64,000 nucleotides of DNA from an uncultured Prevotellaceae bacterium (GCA_900315095.1 OMXS01000006.1:90803-154802), one strand, 5' to 3'. Shown: positions 8,340 through 18,093, counted from the stretch's first letter. Made by a program: numbers and translations. The notes: generated by a model from the sequence alone, not told the origin.

Positions 8340-8672
8340 TTGGATACAACCTTTTTAGTAACTTTGGCATTGCCGAAATTCTTTGACCTAAAGATGCAAG
8401 ACGAACGAGTTCGAGTCCTTTAACTCGGAAATAAAAAGAAAATGGGTTTTCTTTGGTATTTCTCTCGTTTATTTTAGTAACTTTGCCATTAAAATGGCGA
8501 ACTTCTTGCTCGAGCAAGCGATAAAAGTTCGAATTCTTCATCTCGGCATAAAAAAGAAACGAGTTTCTTTTGTTCTGCCCTCGATTTTTAGTAACTTTGG
8601 CATTGCCGATATTACTCACGTTCGGAAAAATACAAATAAATTTGGTTTTTCGCTCACTTAATCGTAACTTTG
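8340..8672 (+). repeat. Array of promoter-like repeats upstream of the nucleoside permease
   Basis: Four plus-strand copies of TAACTTTG lie at 8359-8366, 8478-8485, 8592-8599 and 8665-8672. The first three share the context TTTTAGTAACTTTGSCATT and are spaced 119 and 114 bases apart. Copies two and three are preceded by an A-rich/T-rich mini hairpin and a TTTG. The third copy (8546-8589) matches the lon promoter region (59742-59785, opposite strand) at 42 of 44 bases. The rest of the 8137-8703 gap holds no gene; the minus ORF at 8308-8619 only translates these repeats. Confidence 0.75.
8641..8672 (+). promoter_or_regulatory. Promoter of the nucleoside permease gene
   Basis: TTTG (8641-8644), 20 bases, TAACTTTG (8665-8672): a full match to the Bacteroidetes -33/-7 form. 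The predicted leader to the ATG at 8704 is about 25 bases. Confidence 0.75.
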
Positions 8673-8703
8673 CCCCAAATTAAAAACTTAAAATCTTAAT
8701 AGT

Positions 8704-10023
8704 ATGAACTTGAAGTTCCGTTTGTCTTTGATGAATTTCCTCGAGTTTGCTGTCTGGGGAGCGTATCTCACTTGTATGGGCAATTATTTAGGCACCGCAG
8801 GACTTGGTGAGCAAATCTCGTGGTTTTATGCTCTGCAGGGCATAGTGTCAATCTTTATGCCCACGCTGATGGGTATCGTGGCCGACAAGTATATTCAGCC
8901 GCAACGCCTCTTGGGCATCTGCCATCTGATAGCGGGCGCTGCCATGCTGTGCTGCTGGTATATGGGCCTTTCTGCCGGCTTCGGCAACGAGTTGCCTAAC
9001 AAGGGCTTGTTCATAGGCATGTACACGTTGAGCGTTGCTTTCTATATGCCTACGCTGGCTCTGTCGAACACCACAGCTTTCACGATATTGAAGAACAACG
9101 GACTTGATACCGTTAAGGACTTCCCACCAATAAGAGTGCTGGGCACGGTCGGCTTTATCGTGACGATGTGGTTTGTCAACTGCGCCGTATGGGACGATGG
9201 CAGCTTCGGCTTCACTCTTGGCGAGAATGCCCATAAGTTCCAGTACACTTACATGCAGTTCTTCGTATCGGGCGTGCTGAGCCTTGTTTTGTTCTTGTAC
9301 ACCTTGACGTTGCCGGAGTGCAAACTGGAGAAGAAACCCGCCCAGTCGCTTGCTGAGTCGCTCGGACTTAACGCGTTCAAACTGTTCAAGACGAAGAAGA
9401 TGGCGCTGTTCTTCATCTTCTCTGCGTTGCTCGGCATGTCGCTTCAGGTGACCAACGGCTATGCCGGTCCGTTCATCACGAGTTTCAAGGGTAGTGCTGA
9501 CGCGCTCATATCACAGTCGTTTGCTGCCAATAACGCCACGCTGCTCACCTCTATATCCCAGGTCAGCGAGGCTCTCTGTATCCTGATGATTCCGTTCTTC
9601 CTGAAACGTTACGGCATCAAGGTGGTTATGCTCATAGCGATGTTCGCTTGGGTGCTACGCTTCGGCTTCTTCGGCATCGGCAACCCAGCAATGCCTGGTG
9701 TGATATTCTTCATCCTCTCATGCATCGTCTATGGCGTGGCCTTCGACTTCTTTAATGTGTCGGGCGGTATCTTCGTCGACCAGGAATGCGACGCCTCTGT
9801 TAAGGCTTCTGCCCAGGGACTTTTCATGCTGATGACCAATGGTCTTGGCGCTACAATAGGTACGTTGGCAGCAGGCGAGATAGTGAATCATTTCTGCACA
9901 TGGGAGAACGGTTTCCTCGTGGGTGACTGGCAGACGTGCTGGTTCATCTTCTCTGCTTATGCCTTGATTGTGGCAGTAGCGTTCGCCATCATTTTCCAGC
10001 CGAATAAGAAGAAAGGGAAATAG
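8704..10023 (+). CDS. Nucleoside permease, NupG-type MFS (nucleoside:H+ symporter)
   Basis: 439 residues, polytopic with about 12 hydrophobic segments. The start MNLKFRLSLMNFLEFAVWGAY and the ADKYIQPQRL loop are typical of the NupG/XapB nucleoside symporter family. It would import nucleosides across the inner membrane driven by protons. Purine nucleoside phosphorylase, which acts on such substrates, is encoded elsewhere in the window (25146). Transcription probably starts at the promoter at 8641-8672. The next gene begins after 78 bases. Confidence 0.9.
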   Translation: MNLKFRLSLMNFLEFAVWGAYLTCMGNYLGTAGLGEQISWFYALQGIVSIFMPTLMGIVADKYIQPQRLLGICHLIAGAAMLCCWYMGLSAGFGNELPNKGLFIGMYTLSVAFYMPTLALSNTTAFTILKNNGLDTVKDFPPIRVLGTVGFIVTMWFVNCAVWDDGSFGFTLGENAHKFQYTYMQFFVSGVLSLVLFLYTLTLPECKLEKKPAQSLAESLGLNAFKLFKTKKMALFFIFSALLGMSLQVTNGYAGPFITSFKGSADALISQSFAANNATLLTSISQVSEALCILMIPFFLKRYGIKVVMLIAMFAWVLRFGFFGIGNPAMPGVIFFILSCIVYGVAFDFFNVSGGIFVDQECDASVKASAQGLFMLMTNGLGATIGTLAAGEIVNHFCTWENGFLVGDWQTCWFIFSAYALIVAVAFAIIFQPNKKKGK

Positions 10024-10048
10024 GTGTTAGGTGATGGGTGTTAGGTGT
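10024..10048. repeat. Short-period repeat (GTGTTAGGTGATGG type)
   Basis: Two to three degenerate copies of GTGTTAGGTGATGG directly after the permease stop codon. Similar low-complexity runs occur at many gene borders in this window. Confidence 0.6.
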
Positions 10049-10101
10049 TAGCTGTTCTATAGCCGCACGACAGTTGGTAATTTAATATATAAAACTGATA
10101 A

Positions 10102-10662
10102 TTGAATAAGATAAGGCTTCATTTCGTTAGCGTGTCTGAGATTATGGGCACCGACGACCTTGCTTTGATGATACTCTGCGATGATATGCACGAGCGTCAG
10201 ATATCCATCGTGTGCAGCCGTGCTGTGGCTGTGGAGCTTGACATGCGTGTGCGTAAGATGCCTATAACGGAACGCATGCTGCCCGAGGTGTTGACGAAGA
10301 TTATTACTGAGCAGACGGACTTGAGGTATTATCTTCTTATAAATAATGTTACCGACGGTCAGTATGACACGATGGTGGTTAATGCTGACACCTTCGAGAT
10401 GACGCCTATACGCGTGTCTGATGGCGTGCTGCTCGCGGTTTCGGGCAATATCCCGATATATATAGACGAGCGACTGATGATGCAGCAGTCGGTGCCTTAT
10501 CGCATGACATCAGAGATGATGAGCGTGCCTCTGCCCATAAACACAATGAGCATGGAGATGATCGACAAGGCCATAGAGCGCGCTATAAAGGACGAGAACT
10601 ATGAGCAGGCGTCGATGCTGACAGAGGAGAAAAAGCGCAGGAAGGGGAAAATGGATAATTGA
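10102..10662 (+). CDS. Bifunctional nuclease family protein (DUF151) with UVR-like tail
   Basis: 186 residues. The main part fits the DUF151/BFN family, whose plant members have DNase and RNase activity; the bacterial role is not settled. The C-terminal MIDKAIERAIKDENYEQASMLTEEKKRR segment has the coiled helix pattern of a UVR motif, a usual partner of DUF151 in Bacteroidetes. The N-terminus looks degenerate compared with the usual opening of the family, and the start used is TTG (10102); the first in-frame ATG (10144) would remove the first beta strand. It lies 25 bases before the rsmE start. Confidence 0.75.
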   Translation: MNKIRLHFVSVSEIMGTDDLALMILCDDMHERQISIVCSRAVAVELDMRVRKMPITERMLPEVLTKIITEQTDLRYYLLINNVTDGQYDTMVVNADTFEMTPIRVSDGVLLAVSGNIPIYIDERLMMQQSVPYRMTSEMMSVPLPINTMSMEMIDKAIERAIKDENYEQASMLTEEKKRRKGKMDN

Positions 10663-10687
10663 TTATTGATAATTGATAGCAAGGCAG

Positions 10688-11422
10688 ATGAAAGAGGCAA
10701 GATATTTTTTTGTTCCCGATGCGGGTGTTGTTAACGAAATGCCCGACGAGGAGGCAATGCACGCCCTCAGGGTACTGCGGCTGAAGAGTGGCGACGAGAT
10801 GTTCCTCATGGATGGAGCGGGAACGTTCTATCGCGCGCAGGTAACTCTTGCAGCCACCAAGCGATGCCTTTACGAGATACTGGAAACCATACCGCAGCAG
10901 CCTGTGTGGAAGGGGCATATACATCTTGCCGTCGCTCCCACGAAGATGATGGAGAGGATGGAGTGGTTCGTAGAGAAGGCTACAGAGGTGGGCATAGACG
11001 AGTTCAGTTTCCTCAATTGCCAGTTCTCCGAGCGCAAGGTGCTGCGTACTGTCCGTCTCGACAAGATTATCGTGTCTGCCGTTAAGCAGAGCAGAAAGGC
11101 ATGGAAACCCGTTATCAACCCGATGGAGTCGTTCAAGGACTTCGTGTCGCGCCCGTTGGCAGGCAAGAAGTACATTGCCCATTGTTATGAGGAGATAGAG
11201 CGCAAGGACTTGTTCATGGAGTTGCAACAGCCCTGTGCTGACGGCGACGATGCCGATGTGACGGTTATGATAGGTCCTGAAGGCGACTTCTCTATTGATG
11301 AGGTGCGCCTGGCTATGGAGCATGGCTTCGTGCCTGTGTCGCTCGGTCCTTGCCGTCTGCGCACGGAGACAGCCGCCCTTTCTGCCACGATGATGGCCCA
11401 TCTCTCGCGTAGGTTGATATAG
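10688..11422 (+). CDS. rsmE: 16S rRNA (uracil1498-N3)-methyltransferase
   Basis: About 244 residues. An N-terminal PUA-like domain (RYFFVPDA, HALRVLRLK) is followed by a SPOUT methyltransferase domain with GPEGDFSIDEV and LGPCRLRTETA, the SAM-binding knot motifs of RsmE (usually GPEGG; here GPEGD). It methylates U1498 of 16S rRNA. The ATG at 10688 is preferred over an upstream TTG (10673), because that TTG lies in a short TTGATAA-type repeat (10658-10678) and family members begin just before the RYFF block. It is downstream of the DUF151 gene and upstream of the DUF4836 lipoprotein gene. Confidence 0.92.
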   Translation: MKEARYFFVPDAGVVNEMPDEEAMHALRVLRLKSGDEMFLMDGAGTFYRAQVTLAATKRCLYEILETIPQQPVWKGHIHLAVAPTKMMERMEWFVEKATEVGIDEFSFLNCQFSERKVLRTVRLDKIIVSAVKQSRKAWKPVINPMESFKDFVSRPLAGKKYIAHCYEEIERKDLFMELQQPCADGDDADVTVMIGPEGDFSIDEVRLAMEHGFVPVSLGPCRLRTETAALSATMMAHLSRRLI

Positions 11423-11441
11423 TGTTTAGAGTATTGCGTTT

Positions 11442-12743
11442 ATGAAATACATTTTTCGTTTAATTCCTGTTTGTTGTTTGCTGCTGTTGATGTCGTGTTC
11501 CAACAGCGATTATTTGAATGTCGTGCCTCGCGAGAGTGTGGCGATGGCGGCCATTGACATGGGCGATGGCGAATGGTTGATGGGCGATGGCGAGTGGTCA
11601 TTAGAGAACTCTGGCGTTGACTTGTCTTCTAAGATGTACGCCTTTGAGACTCCCGACGGCACGTTAGGACTTGTGGCAAAGGTTGATGATAGCGATGCCG
11701 TTACTGACATGTTCGTGAAGTTGTCTGGAGAGGGCAAGTGCTCGAAGCCCGAAGAGCGCAGAGGTGCACGTTTCGTTATGGTTAAGGACTCTTGGCTTGC
11801 GGGTTATAATGATGACGCAATAGCCGTGATAGGTCCTATATCGTTGATGGAGCGCACTTCCACGGAACAGAAGATGCTGAAGATGTTTACGCAAGACGAG
11901 AATCATGGGGCAAAGAACTCGCGCATCTTCCAGACTCTTGACACCCTTGATGCTCCTGTGGCCCTTGTGGCGCAAGCCTCTGCCTTGCCTGAACAGGCTG
12001 TCCTCCCGTTCACCATAGGAGCGCCCAAAGAGGCTGATGCCTCGCAGATAATGCTTTCGGCAAAGATAAACAAGGAAGAAGAGTTGCTGGTGATAAGAGG
12101 CAAGACGTTCTCTTATAATGAGGGCATAGACAAGAAACTGAAGGAAAACGACAAAGTGTTCCGTCCTGTTACCGATGATATGCTGGGCAGACTGTCGCCC
12201 CGCAGCATGGGCTTCCTTTTCATGAATGTGAACGGAGAGGACTTCTTAAAGGTGTTGCAGCAGAACCGGGGATTCCAGGCCTTGCTTGCCGGCGCCAATA
12301 CCGCCATAGACATGGACAATACATTGCGTAGCGTGGACGGCGATATCGTGTTCTCTCTTTCAAATCTGAACGGGGATTTCGACCTCATGGCACGTCTTGC
12401 GAAGAAAGACTTCCTTAAGGACGTGGGATATTGGAAGACTTCTTGTCCTGCCGGCTCAACCATCACGGACGTAGGCAAGGATGCCTATCTTTACAAGAAC
12501 GGAGACATGAGATTCTCGTTTGCCGTTACGCCCGACAATCTTTTCATCTCTTCGCTGCGGCACCGAGAAGTTCAGGCAGAGGTGGACACGGCGTTGAAAC
12601 TGACTGTCGGCGTGTTGTCGAAGGTTAAAGGCTCGCGTCTCACGATGCTGGTGGATTTAGACAAGATAGATAACAAGGCAGTAGCGGAAATAATAAAGCC
12701 GATACTGGGCGGTAAGAATAAGATTCTGTATATAAAGGAATAA
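11442..12743 (+). CDS. DUF4836 family lipoprotein
   Basis: 433 residues with a lipoprotein signal: MKYIFRL, hydrophobic CCLLLLMSC with the lipid-carrying Cys near residue 19. The LNVVPRESVAMAAIDM opening after it is typical of the Bacteroidales DUF4836 family; the function is unknown. Residues 40-53 hold a duplicated GDGEW unit encoded by a 21-bp tandem repeat (11561-11602), which looks like an in-frame repeat expansion. The gene is followed after 7 bases by an ABC ATPase gene and is probably co-transcribed with it, so a link with that transporter is possible. Confidence 0.8.
   Translation: MKYIFRLIPVCCLLLLMSCSNSDYLNVVPRESVAMAAIDMGDGEWLMGDGEWSLENSGVDLSSKMYAFETPDGTLGLVAKVDDSDAVTDMFVKLSGEGKCSKPEERRGARFVMVKDSWLAGYNDDAIAVIGPISLMERTSTEQKMLKMFTQDENHGAKNSRIFQTLDTLDAPVALVAQASALPEQAVLPFTIGAPKEADASQIMLSAKINKEEELLVIRGKTFSYNEGIDKKLKENDKVFRPVTDDMLGRLSPRSMGFLFMNVNGEDFLKVLQQNRGFQALLAGANTAIDMDNTLRSVDGDIVFSLSNLNGDFDLMARLAKKDFLKDVGYWKTSCPAGSTITDVGKDAYLYKNGDMRFSFAVTPDNLFISSLRHREVQAEVDTALKLTVGVLSKVKGSRLTMLVDLDKIDNKAVAEIIKPILGGKNKILYIKE
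11561..11602 (+). repeat. 21-bp in-frame tandem duplication inside the DUF4836 gene
   Basis: Two adjacent 21-bp units beginning GGGCGATGGCGA encode two GDGEW peptides. Being 7 codons per unit it keeps the frame. Confidence 0.8.
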
Positions 12744-12750
12744 TAAAATA

Positions 12751-13395
12751 GTGGACAAGATATTATTTAATAATGTTCTGCCTCATGTCTTCGAGAATAA
12801 CGAGGACATCACGAGCGAGGTGTGGCGGAAAGATGTGGAGTTCGAGAAAGGCAACACCTACCTTGTGGAGGCGGACAGCGGCAAGGGCAAAAGCACATTC
12901 TGCAGTTATGTCATAGGCTATCGCCACGACTACAGCGGGCAGATACTCTTCGACGACAAGGACATTAAGGCTATGAGAGTGGCCGACTGGACAAATGTCA
13001 GGAAGCAGAACATCAGTTATCTGTTCCAGGAACTGCGACTCTTCCCCGAGCTGACAGCATTCGAGAACGTCGAGATAAAGAACCGTCTCACGGGTTTCAA
13101 GACCGGAGAAGAGATAGAGCAGATGTTCGAGAGGCTCGGCATCATGGACAAACTGCACGTTAAGGTGGGACTAATGTCATTCGGTCAGCAGCAACGTGTG
13201 GCTATGATACGGGCGCTGGTGCAGCCCTTCGACTTCATCCTTGCCGACGAGCCAATCAGCCATCTCGACAGCCGCAACTCCCAAACGATGGGCGAGATGA
13301 TGATGGAAGAGGTGAAACGGCAGGGTGCAGGCGTGATAGTGACCAGTATCGGAAAGCATATCGAGATGCATTACGACAAGGTGCTGAAGTTATAA
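12751..13395 (+). CDS. ABC transporter ATP-binding protein (LolD/MacB-like), divergent motifs
   Basis: 214 residues. Walker A is present in altered form (ADSGKGKST), Q-loop as LFQELRLF, signature as MSFGQQQR in place of LSGGQ, Walker B as FILADEP and a D-loop SHLDSRN. The H-loop His is not obvious: the usual site reads TSIGKHIE. Size and arrangement fit LolD/MacB-type ATPases that work with FtsX-fold permeases, and such a permease follows at 13438. The start is GTG. The substrate is unknown; lipoprotein or envelope work is an inference from the fold. Confidence 0.85.
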   Translation: MDKILFNNVLPHVFENNEDITSEVWRKDVEFEKGNTYLVEADSGKGKSTFCSYVIGYRHDYSGQILFDDKDIKAMRVADWTNVRKQNISYLFQELRLFPELTAFENVEIKNRLTGFKTGEEIEQMFERLGIMDKLHVKVGLMSFGQQQRVAMIRALVQPFDFILADEPISHLDSRNSQTMGEMMMEEVKRQGAGVIVTSIGKHIEMHYDKVLKL

Positions 13396-13437
13396 CAACG
13401 ATAAATAAAGACAAGAAATAACTGTAGTTCAGGAATC

Positions 13438-14637
13438 ATGAATTTAGTTTGGAAACTACTTCGACAACATATAAGCGTGCCACAGCTGGCAGGCTTCTTC
13501 TTTGCTAATCTTTTCGGCATGTTCATAGTGCTGATGGGATATCAGTTCTATCGTGATGTGGTGCCCGTATTTACCGCAAAGGACACATTCATGAAGGCCG
13601 ACTTCATGGTGATAAGCAAGAAGATAGGAACAGCAACAACAATATCAGGACAGTCGAACACATTCAACGGGGCGGAGATAGACGACATCTCGGCGCAGTC
13701 GTTCGTGAAAAGTGTCGGAGCGTTCACGCCTGCTGATTTCCGCGTTAATGCCTCTATGGCCGTTCAGGAGCAACCGCTTCTCTCTTCAGAGATTTTTCTT
13801 GAGAGCGTGCCCGACGATTTCATAGACATCCAAGTTGGCGACTGGAGTTATAAGGAGGGAGCAAAAGAGGTGCCTATAATTCTTCCGCGCTCATATATAA
13901 ATATGTATAACTTCGGCTTCGCACAAAGCCGTAAGTTGCCTAAGATTAGCGAGGGACTGGCAAGCATGATTGACGTGAGACTCTTTGTTCGCGGCAATAA
14001 CAAGTCGGATGAGTTCAAGGGCAAGGTAATAGGATTCACGAACAAACTAAACACGATACTTGTTCCGCAAGCGTTTATCGACTGGGGCAACGTCCAATTC
14101 TCGTCGTCTAAGGAGCAAGCGCCGACACGCTTGATTCTTAATGTTGCCAATCCGGCCGACGAGGGGATGTCTTCATATCTTGAAAGTCATGGTTATGAAC
14201 TTGAGAAAGGCGATCTCAACTCCGAGAAGACGGCATCTTTCCTGCGATTGCTTGTAACGATAGTGATGGCGGTAGGACTACTGATAAGCATTCTCAGTTT
14301 CTATATCCTTATGCTGAGTATATATCTTCTCGTGCAGAAGAATGCATCTAAACTGGAGAACCTGCTGCTTATAGGCTACAGCCCTGCTAAGGTTGCCAAG
14401 CCTTATCAGCTGCTTACTATCATCCTTAACGTGGCTGTTCTCGTTATCGCTATCGTTCTGCTTATAGTCGTGAGAGGCTATTATATCGACACCATATATT
14501 CACTTTTCCCGCAACTGCCTGACTCCAGCGTGGTTCCCGCGTTGATTGTGGGCTGCGTGCTGTTGTTAGTGGTAACGCTAATAAACATCTTTGTCATTCG
14601 CAGGAAGATACAGAGAATATGGAACCGCAAAGAATGA
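13438..14637 (+). CDS. FtsX/MacB-type ABC transporter permease
   Basis: 399 residues. One N-terminal membrane segment (about 20-40), a large periplasmic domain (about 45-270) and three C-terminal membrane segments (about 275-300, 330-355, 365-385), the usual FtsX/LolCE/MacB topology. It is 42 bases downstream of the ABC ATPase gene, forming a transporter pair. There is no periplasmic adaptor or TolC gene, so a MacAB-TolC pump is not supported by context. Confidence 0.83.
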   Translation: MNLVWKLLRQHISVPQLAGFFFANLFGMFIVLMGYQFYRDVVPVFTAKDTFMKADFMVISKKIGTATTISGQSNTFNGAEIDDISAQSFVKSVGAFTPADFRVNASMAVQEQPLLSSEIFLESVPDDFIDIQVGDWSYKEGAKEVPIILPRSYINMYNFGFAQSRKLPKISEGLASMIDVRLFVRGNNKSDEFKGKVIGFTNKLNTILVPQAFIDWGNVQFSSSKEQAPTRLILNVANPADEGMSSYLESHGYELEKGDLNSEKTASFLRLLVTIVMAVGLLISILSFYILMLSIYLLVQKNASKLENLLLIGYSPAKVAKPYQLLTIILNVAVLVIAIVLLIVVRGYYIDTIYSLFPQLPDSSVVPALIVGCVLLLVVTLINIFVIRRKIQRIWNRKE

Positions 14638-14680
14638 GCGTGCAAAAGAACATTATGTTTAACTTAAATACTTACATATT

Positions 14681-15019
14681 ATGAAACTAACGAAAGAACA
14701 ACTCGAAGAGAAAATCATGCCTAACTTCAAGGGAGGCGAAGGAAGATACATCATGAGGGCATTTGACGATAGCGACAACAAACTGATGTTTGGCAAGCTT
14801 GAGCCGGGATGCTCCATCGGATACCATACACACACGCAGAATTCGGAGACGATGTATATCCTCTCTGGCGTCGCCACTTATGTTCTTGAAGAAGGAGTGG
14901 AGGAGGTGGTGCTTCCTGGTGAGGTTCATTATTGTGCCAAAGGCGCGAGCCATTCCTTACAAAACAGAGGCACGGAAGACCTTACGTTCTTTGCCGTAGT
15001 AGGCGAACATCACGAGTAA
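14681..15019 (+). CDS. Small cupin-domain protein
   Basis: 112 residues forming one cupin barrel. Motif 1 is GCSIGYHTHTQNSETMYILSG (His 49, His 51, Glu 55 as likely metal ligands) and motif 2 is PGEVHYCAKGASHSL. Such single-domain cupins bind a metal and are often sugar- or amino-acid-related enzymes or sensors; no substrate can be assigned. It follows the ABC permease gene by 43 bases and ends just before a terminator. Confidence 0.85.
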   Translation: MKLTKEQLEEKIMPNFKGGEGRYIMRAFDDSDNKLMFGKLEPGCSIGYHTHTQNSETMYILSGVATYVLEEGVEEVVLPGEVHYCAKGASHSLQNRGTEDLTFFAVVGEHHE

Positions 15020-15029
15020 TAATAAAGAA

Positions 15030-15078
15030 TTGAGGAGCTTAAGGTCCTTAACGTCTTTAAGGTTCTTAAACTCCTCAA
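15030..15078. terminator. Bidirectional terminator between the cupin gene and valS
   Basis: Outer arms TTGAGGAG and CTCCTCAA with inner CTTAAGG / CCTTAA pairing. It serves convergent genes; a T-rich tract follows on the plus strand near 15090. Confidence 0.6.
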
Positions 15079-15098
15079 CTTATCAAGTGTCTTTTTCT

Positions 15099-17837
15099 TT
15101 AGAGCTTCTTCTTAAGTTCTGCTATTGAAAGCTTGAGCGAGGCAATCTTCTCCTCAGAGTCGCTTTGCTTCTTGCGCTCAAGTGCAACTACGGCTTCAGG
15201 CGCATGGGCTACGAACTTCTCGTTAGAGAGTTTCTTCATAACGCCGGCAAGGAAGCCTTCAAGATGCTTCAACTGAGCCTCTTGCTTCTCAATCTCAGCT
15301 GCTACATCAATCATATCGCCCAGAGGAACGGCATACTCGTGAGTGCCAACCATGAACTGTGAGGCATCGGCCTGCTTCTCAGCTACGGTCTCTATGCCTT
15401 TCAGGTTAGCCATCTTCACAACAACGGGAGCGTAGGCGGCAAAGGCATCTTCGCCAACAGCCTGCAGTTGCATCTGCTCCTTGTTAGGAATGTTCTTTTG
15501 GTTGCGAACAGTACGCACGCCCGAAACAATCATCTTAACCTTCTCGATGTCGGCAACGAGAGCCTTGTCAGCCTCGCTTGCATCGCCGATATTTAGCATT
15601 TCGCGCATGATGCTGTCGCCATCCTTATGGTCGTAGATATGCTGCCAAAGTTCCTCTGTTATGAATGGCATGAACGGATGAAGCATTTTCAGCAGGGCAT
15701 CGAAGAACCCGAGTGTTGCCTCGTATGTCTTCTTGTCTATCGGCTGCTGGTATGCCGGCTTGACCATCTCAAGGTACCAGCTGGAGAACTCGTCCCAGAA
15801 GAGGCGGTAAACAGTCATCAAGGCCTCAGAGATACGATACTTAGAGAACTGGTCGTTCAGCTCTTCATTGGTGACGCGGAGCATCGCCTCGAACCAATCC
15901 ACAGCAATCTTGTTTGCCTCGGGCTGCTCGATATCGGCCGTCTCCCATCCCTTCACGAGTCGGAAAGCGTTCCAAATCTTGTTGTTGAAGTTACGTCCCT
16001 GCTCGCAAAGACTCTCGTCGAAGAGGATGTCATTACCTGCCGGAGCAGACAACATCATACCCATGCGAACGCCGTCGGCGCCGTATTTGTCTATCAGTTC
16101 TATCGGGTCGGGCGAGTTGCCGAGACTCTTCGACATCTTGCGGCCAAGCTTGTCGCGCACGATACCTGTGAAGTAAACGTTCTTGAACGGGAACTTGCCC
16201 ATGTATTCCTCGCCTGCCATAATCATGCGGGCAACCCAGAAGAAGATGATATCGGGACCTGTTACGAGATCGCTTGTGGGATAGTAGTACTTTATCTCTT
16301 CGTTGTCGGGGTTGTTGATGCCGTCGAAGAGCGAGATAGGCCACAGCCATGAGCTGAACCAAGTGTCGAGTGCATCCTCGTCCTGACGCAGGTCAGACAG
16401 CTGGAGGTTGTCGTTGCCACTCTCTTTACGTGCCAGTTCGAGAGCCTTTTCAGGTGTCTCAGCCACTACGAAGTGCTCTTCATTGGCCTCTGTGCCCTCA
16501 GTCTTCTCTGCGTTCTCCGTGCTGTAGTAGTATGCAGGAATGCGGTGTCCCCACCAGAGTTGGCGCGATATGCACCAGTCTTGTATGTTCTCGAGCCAGT
16601 TCTTGTAGGTGTTCACATACTTAGTGGGGTAGAAGTGCATCTCTCCGTTCAGCACAGGAGGCAGAGCGATGTCGGCAAAGTGCTGCATGCGGAGGAACCA
16701 TTGGAGCGAAAGGCGCGGCTCAATGGCCGTGTCAGGATTGCGCTCAGAATAGCCCACCTTGTTGGTGTAGTCTTCCACTCGCTCCATCAGACCAGCCTCC
16801 TGCAGGTCTTTTGCAATCTGCTCGCGGCACTCGAAGCGGTCCATTCCCACGTACAGAGGCGACTGCTCGGAAATTGTGCCGTCGGCATTAAATATGTCTA
16901 TTGTCTCCAGGTTGTGAGTCTTGCCCAGCATATAGTCATTGGTGTCGTGAGCCGGAGTAACCTTCAAGCAACCAGTACCGAACTCGATGTCCACATAACG
17001 GTCCTCGATAACGGGAATAACCCTGCCCACGAGCGGCACGATAACCTTCTTTCCCTTGAGCCACTGGTTCTTGGGGTCCTTGGGGTTGATGCACATCGCG
17101 GTATCGCCCATGATGGTCTCAGGACGTGTGGTGGCAACAACGGCATAATATCCACGCTCGTCTTTATGAACCACGTTGCCCTCTGTGCTCTCCGCCTTTT
17201 TAGCGTCTTCTTCGCTAATCTCGGCAACATAATACTTCAGGTGATAGAGTTTCGACTGCTCCTCCTTATAAAGCACCTCCTCGTTGCTGAGTGCTGTAAG
17301 TGCCTTGGGGTCCCAGTTCACCATTCGCAAACCGCGATAGATGAGTCCTTTGTTATAAAGGTCGACAAACACCTTTATCACGCTCTCCGAGCGCTTCTCG
17401 TCCATAGTGAACGCCGTACGGTCCCAATCGCATGAAGCACCAAGTCGGCGGAGCTGCTTGAGGATAATTCCGCCGTGCTCATGAGTCCAGTCCCATGCGT
17501 GCTTAAGGAACTCTTCGCGAGTCAGGTCGTGCTTCTTGATGCCCTGCTCGGCAAGTCTTTTCACCACCTTTGCCTCGGTTGCGATAGACGCATGGTCGGT
17601 TCCTGGCGCCCAGCAGGCGTTCTTTCCCTCCATGCGGGCACGCCTTATCAGGATGTCCTGTATGGTGTTGTTCAGCATGTGACCCATGTGGAGCACACCT
17701 GTGACGTTTGGTGGCGGAATGACTATCGTGTATGGCTCGCGTCCATCGGGTTTTGAACTGAACAGCTTGTTGTCAAGCCAGTACTGATACCATTTCGACT
17801 CCACCTCGCGTGGATCATACTTTGTTGCTAATTCCAT
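15099..17837 (-). CDS. valS: Valyl-tRNA synthetase
   Basis: 912 residues. The class I signatures are HMGH (residues 50-53, in [15 protein letters not shown]) and KMSKSLGN; the editing domain ([12 protein letters not shown]) and the C-terminal coiled-coil arm ([11 protein letters not shown]) are present. It charges tRNA-Val. The start at 17837 is chosen because family members begin about 40 residues before the PPPNVTG block, and because the promoter at 17885-17915 lies downstream of the longer possible ORF start (17912). It is single, with convergent cupin and divergent mazG neighbours. Confidence 0.97.
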   Translation of the reverse strand: MELATKYDPREVESKWYQYWLDNKLFSSKPDGREPYTIVIPPPNVTGVLHMGHMLNNTIQDILIRRARMEGKNACWAPGTDHASIATEAKVVKRLAEQGIKKHDLTREEFLKHAWDWTHEHGGIILKQLRRLGASCDWDRTAFTMDEKRSESVIKVFVDLYNKGLIYRGLRMVNWDPKALTALSNEEVLYKEEQSKLYHLKYYVAEISEEDAKKAESTEGNVVHKDERGYYAVVATTRPETIMGDTAMCINPKDPKNQWLKGKKVIVPLVGRVIPVIEDRYVDIEFGTGCLKVTPAHDTNDYMLGKTHNLETIDIFNADGTISEQSPLYVGMDRFECREQIAKDLQEAGLMERVEDYTNKVGYSERNPDTAIEPRLSLQWFLRMQHFADIALPPVLNGEMHFYPTKYVNTYKNWLENIQDWCISRQLWWGHRIPAYYYSTENAEKTEGTEANEEHFVVAETPEKALELARKESGNDNLQLSDLRQDEDALDTWFSSWLWPISLFDGINNPDNEEIKYYYPTSDLVTGPDIIFFWVARMIMAGEEYMGKFPFKNVYFTGIVRDKLGRKMSKSLGNSPDPIELIDKYGADGVRMGMMLSAPAGNDILFDESLCEQGRNFNNKIWNAFRLVKGWETADIEQPEANKIAVDWFEAMLRVTNEELNDQFSKYRISEALMTVYRLFWDEFSSWYLEMVKPAYQQPIDKKTYEATLGFFDALLKMLHPFMPFITEELWQHIYDHKDGDSIMREMLNIGDASEADKALVADIEKVKMIVSGVRTVRNQKNIPNKEQMQLQAVGEDAFAAYAPVVVKMANLKGIETVAEKQADASQFMVGTHEYAVPLGDMIDVAAEIEKQEAQLKHLEGFLAGVMKKLSNEKFVAHAPEAVVALERKKQSDSEEKIASLKLSIAELKKKL

Positions 17838-17884
17838 TGTTATATCGTTTTTACTTCTTTTCTTCCAAATTATAAAAAACGGTG

Positions 17885-17915
17885 CAAAGGTACGAAAAAA
17901 CAAGCGCAACACAAA
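17885..17915 (-). promoter_or_regulatory. Promoter of valS
   Basis: Minus strand TTTG (17912-17915), 19 bases, TACCTTTG (17885-17892). Predicted leader about 40 bases. Confidence 0.75.
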
Positions 17916-17957
17916 AGAAAAGCATAACTTTCTAATAAATAATGATGTGCTTTCATT

Positions 17958-18093
17958 CTCTCATCGATATGCTTTGGCACTCTCACTTGTGCTTTATTGC
18001 ATGCTCACTTGTATACATCTGACACCCTCATTTATATACATTTGACACCCTCAAAAGTGCCTTCTTGCAGGCTCACTTGTGCCTCCTGACCGC
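17958..18093. repeat. Dyad-repeat array R1 (about 23-base period)
   Basis: Tandem units with the pattern CTCACTTGTATACATCTGACAC, more or less diverged, in the valS-mazG divergent gap. At least four units are readable. Same family as R2 (29695-29832), R3 (38484-38566) and R4 (51633-51775). No gene is seen in this gap. Confidence 0.75.

Noticed and set aside
8308-8619. 103-residue ORF on the minus strand
   Set aside because: It translates the promoter-like repeats and has no protein features.
16473-17435. 320-residue plus-strand ORF
   Set aside because: Antisense shadow of valS; no start signal and composition of a reverse-frame artefact.
15099-17912. valS starting at 17912
   Set aside because: The start would lie upstream of the valS -7 box and add 25 residues without family match.
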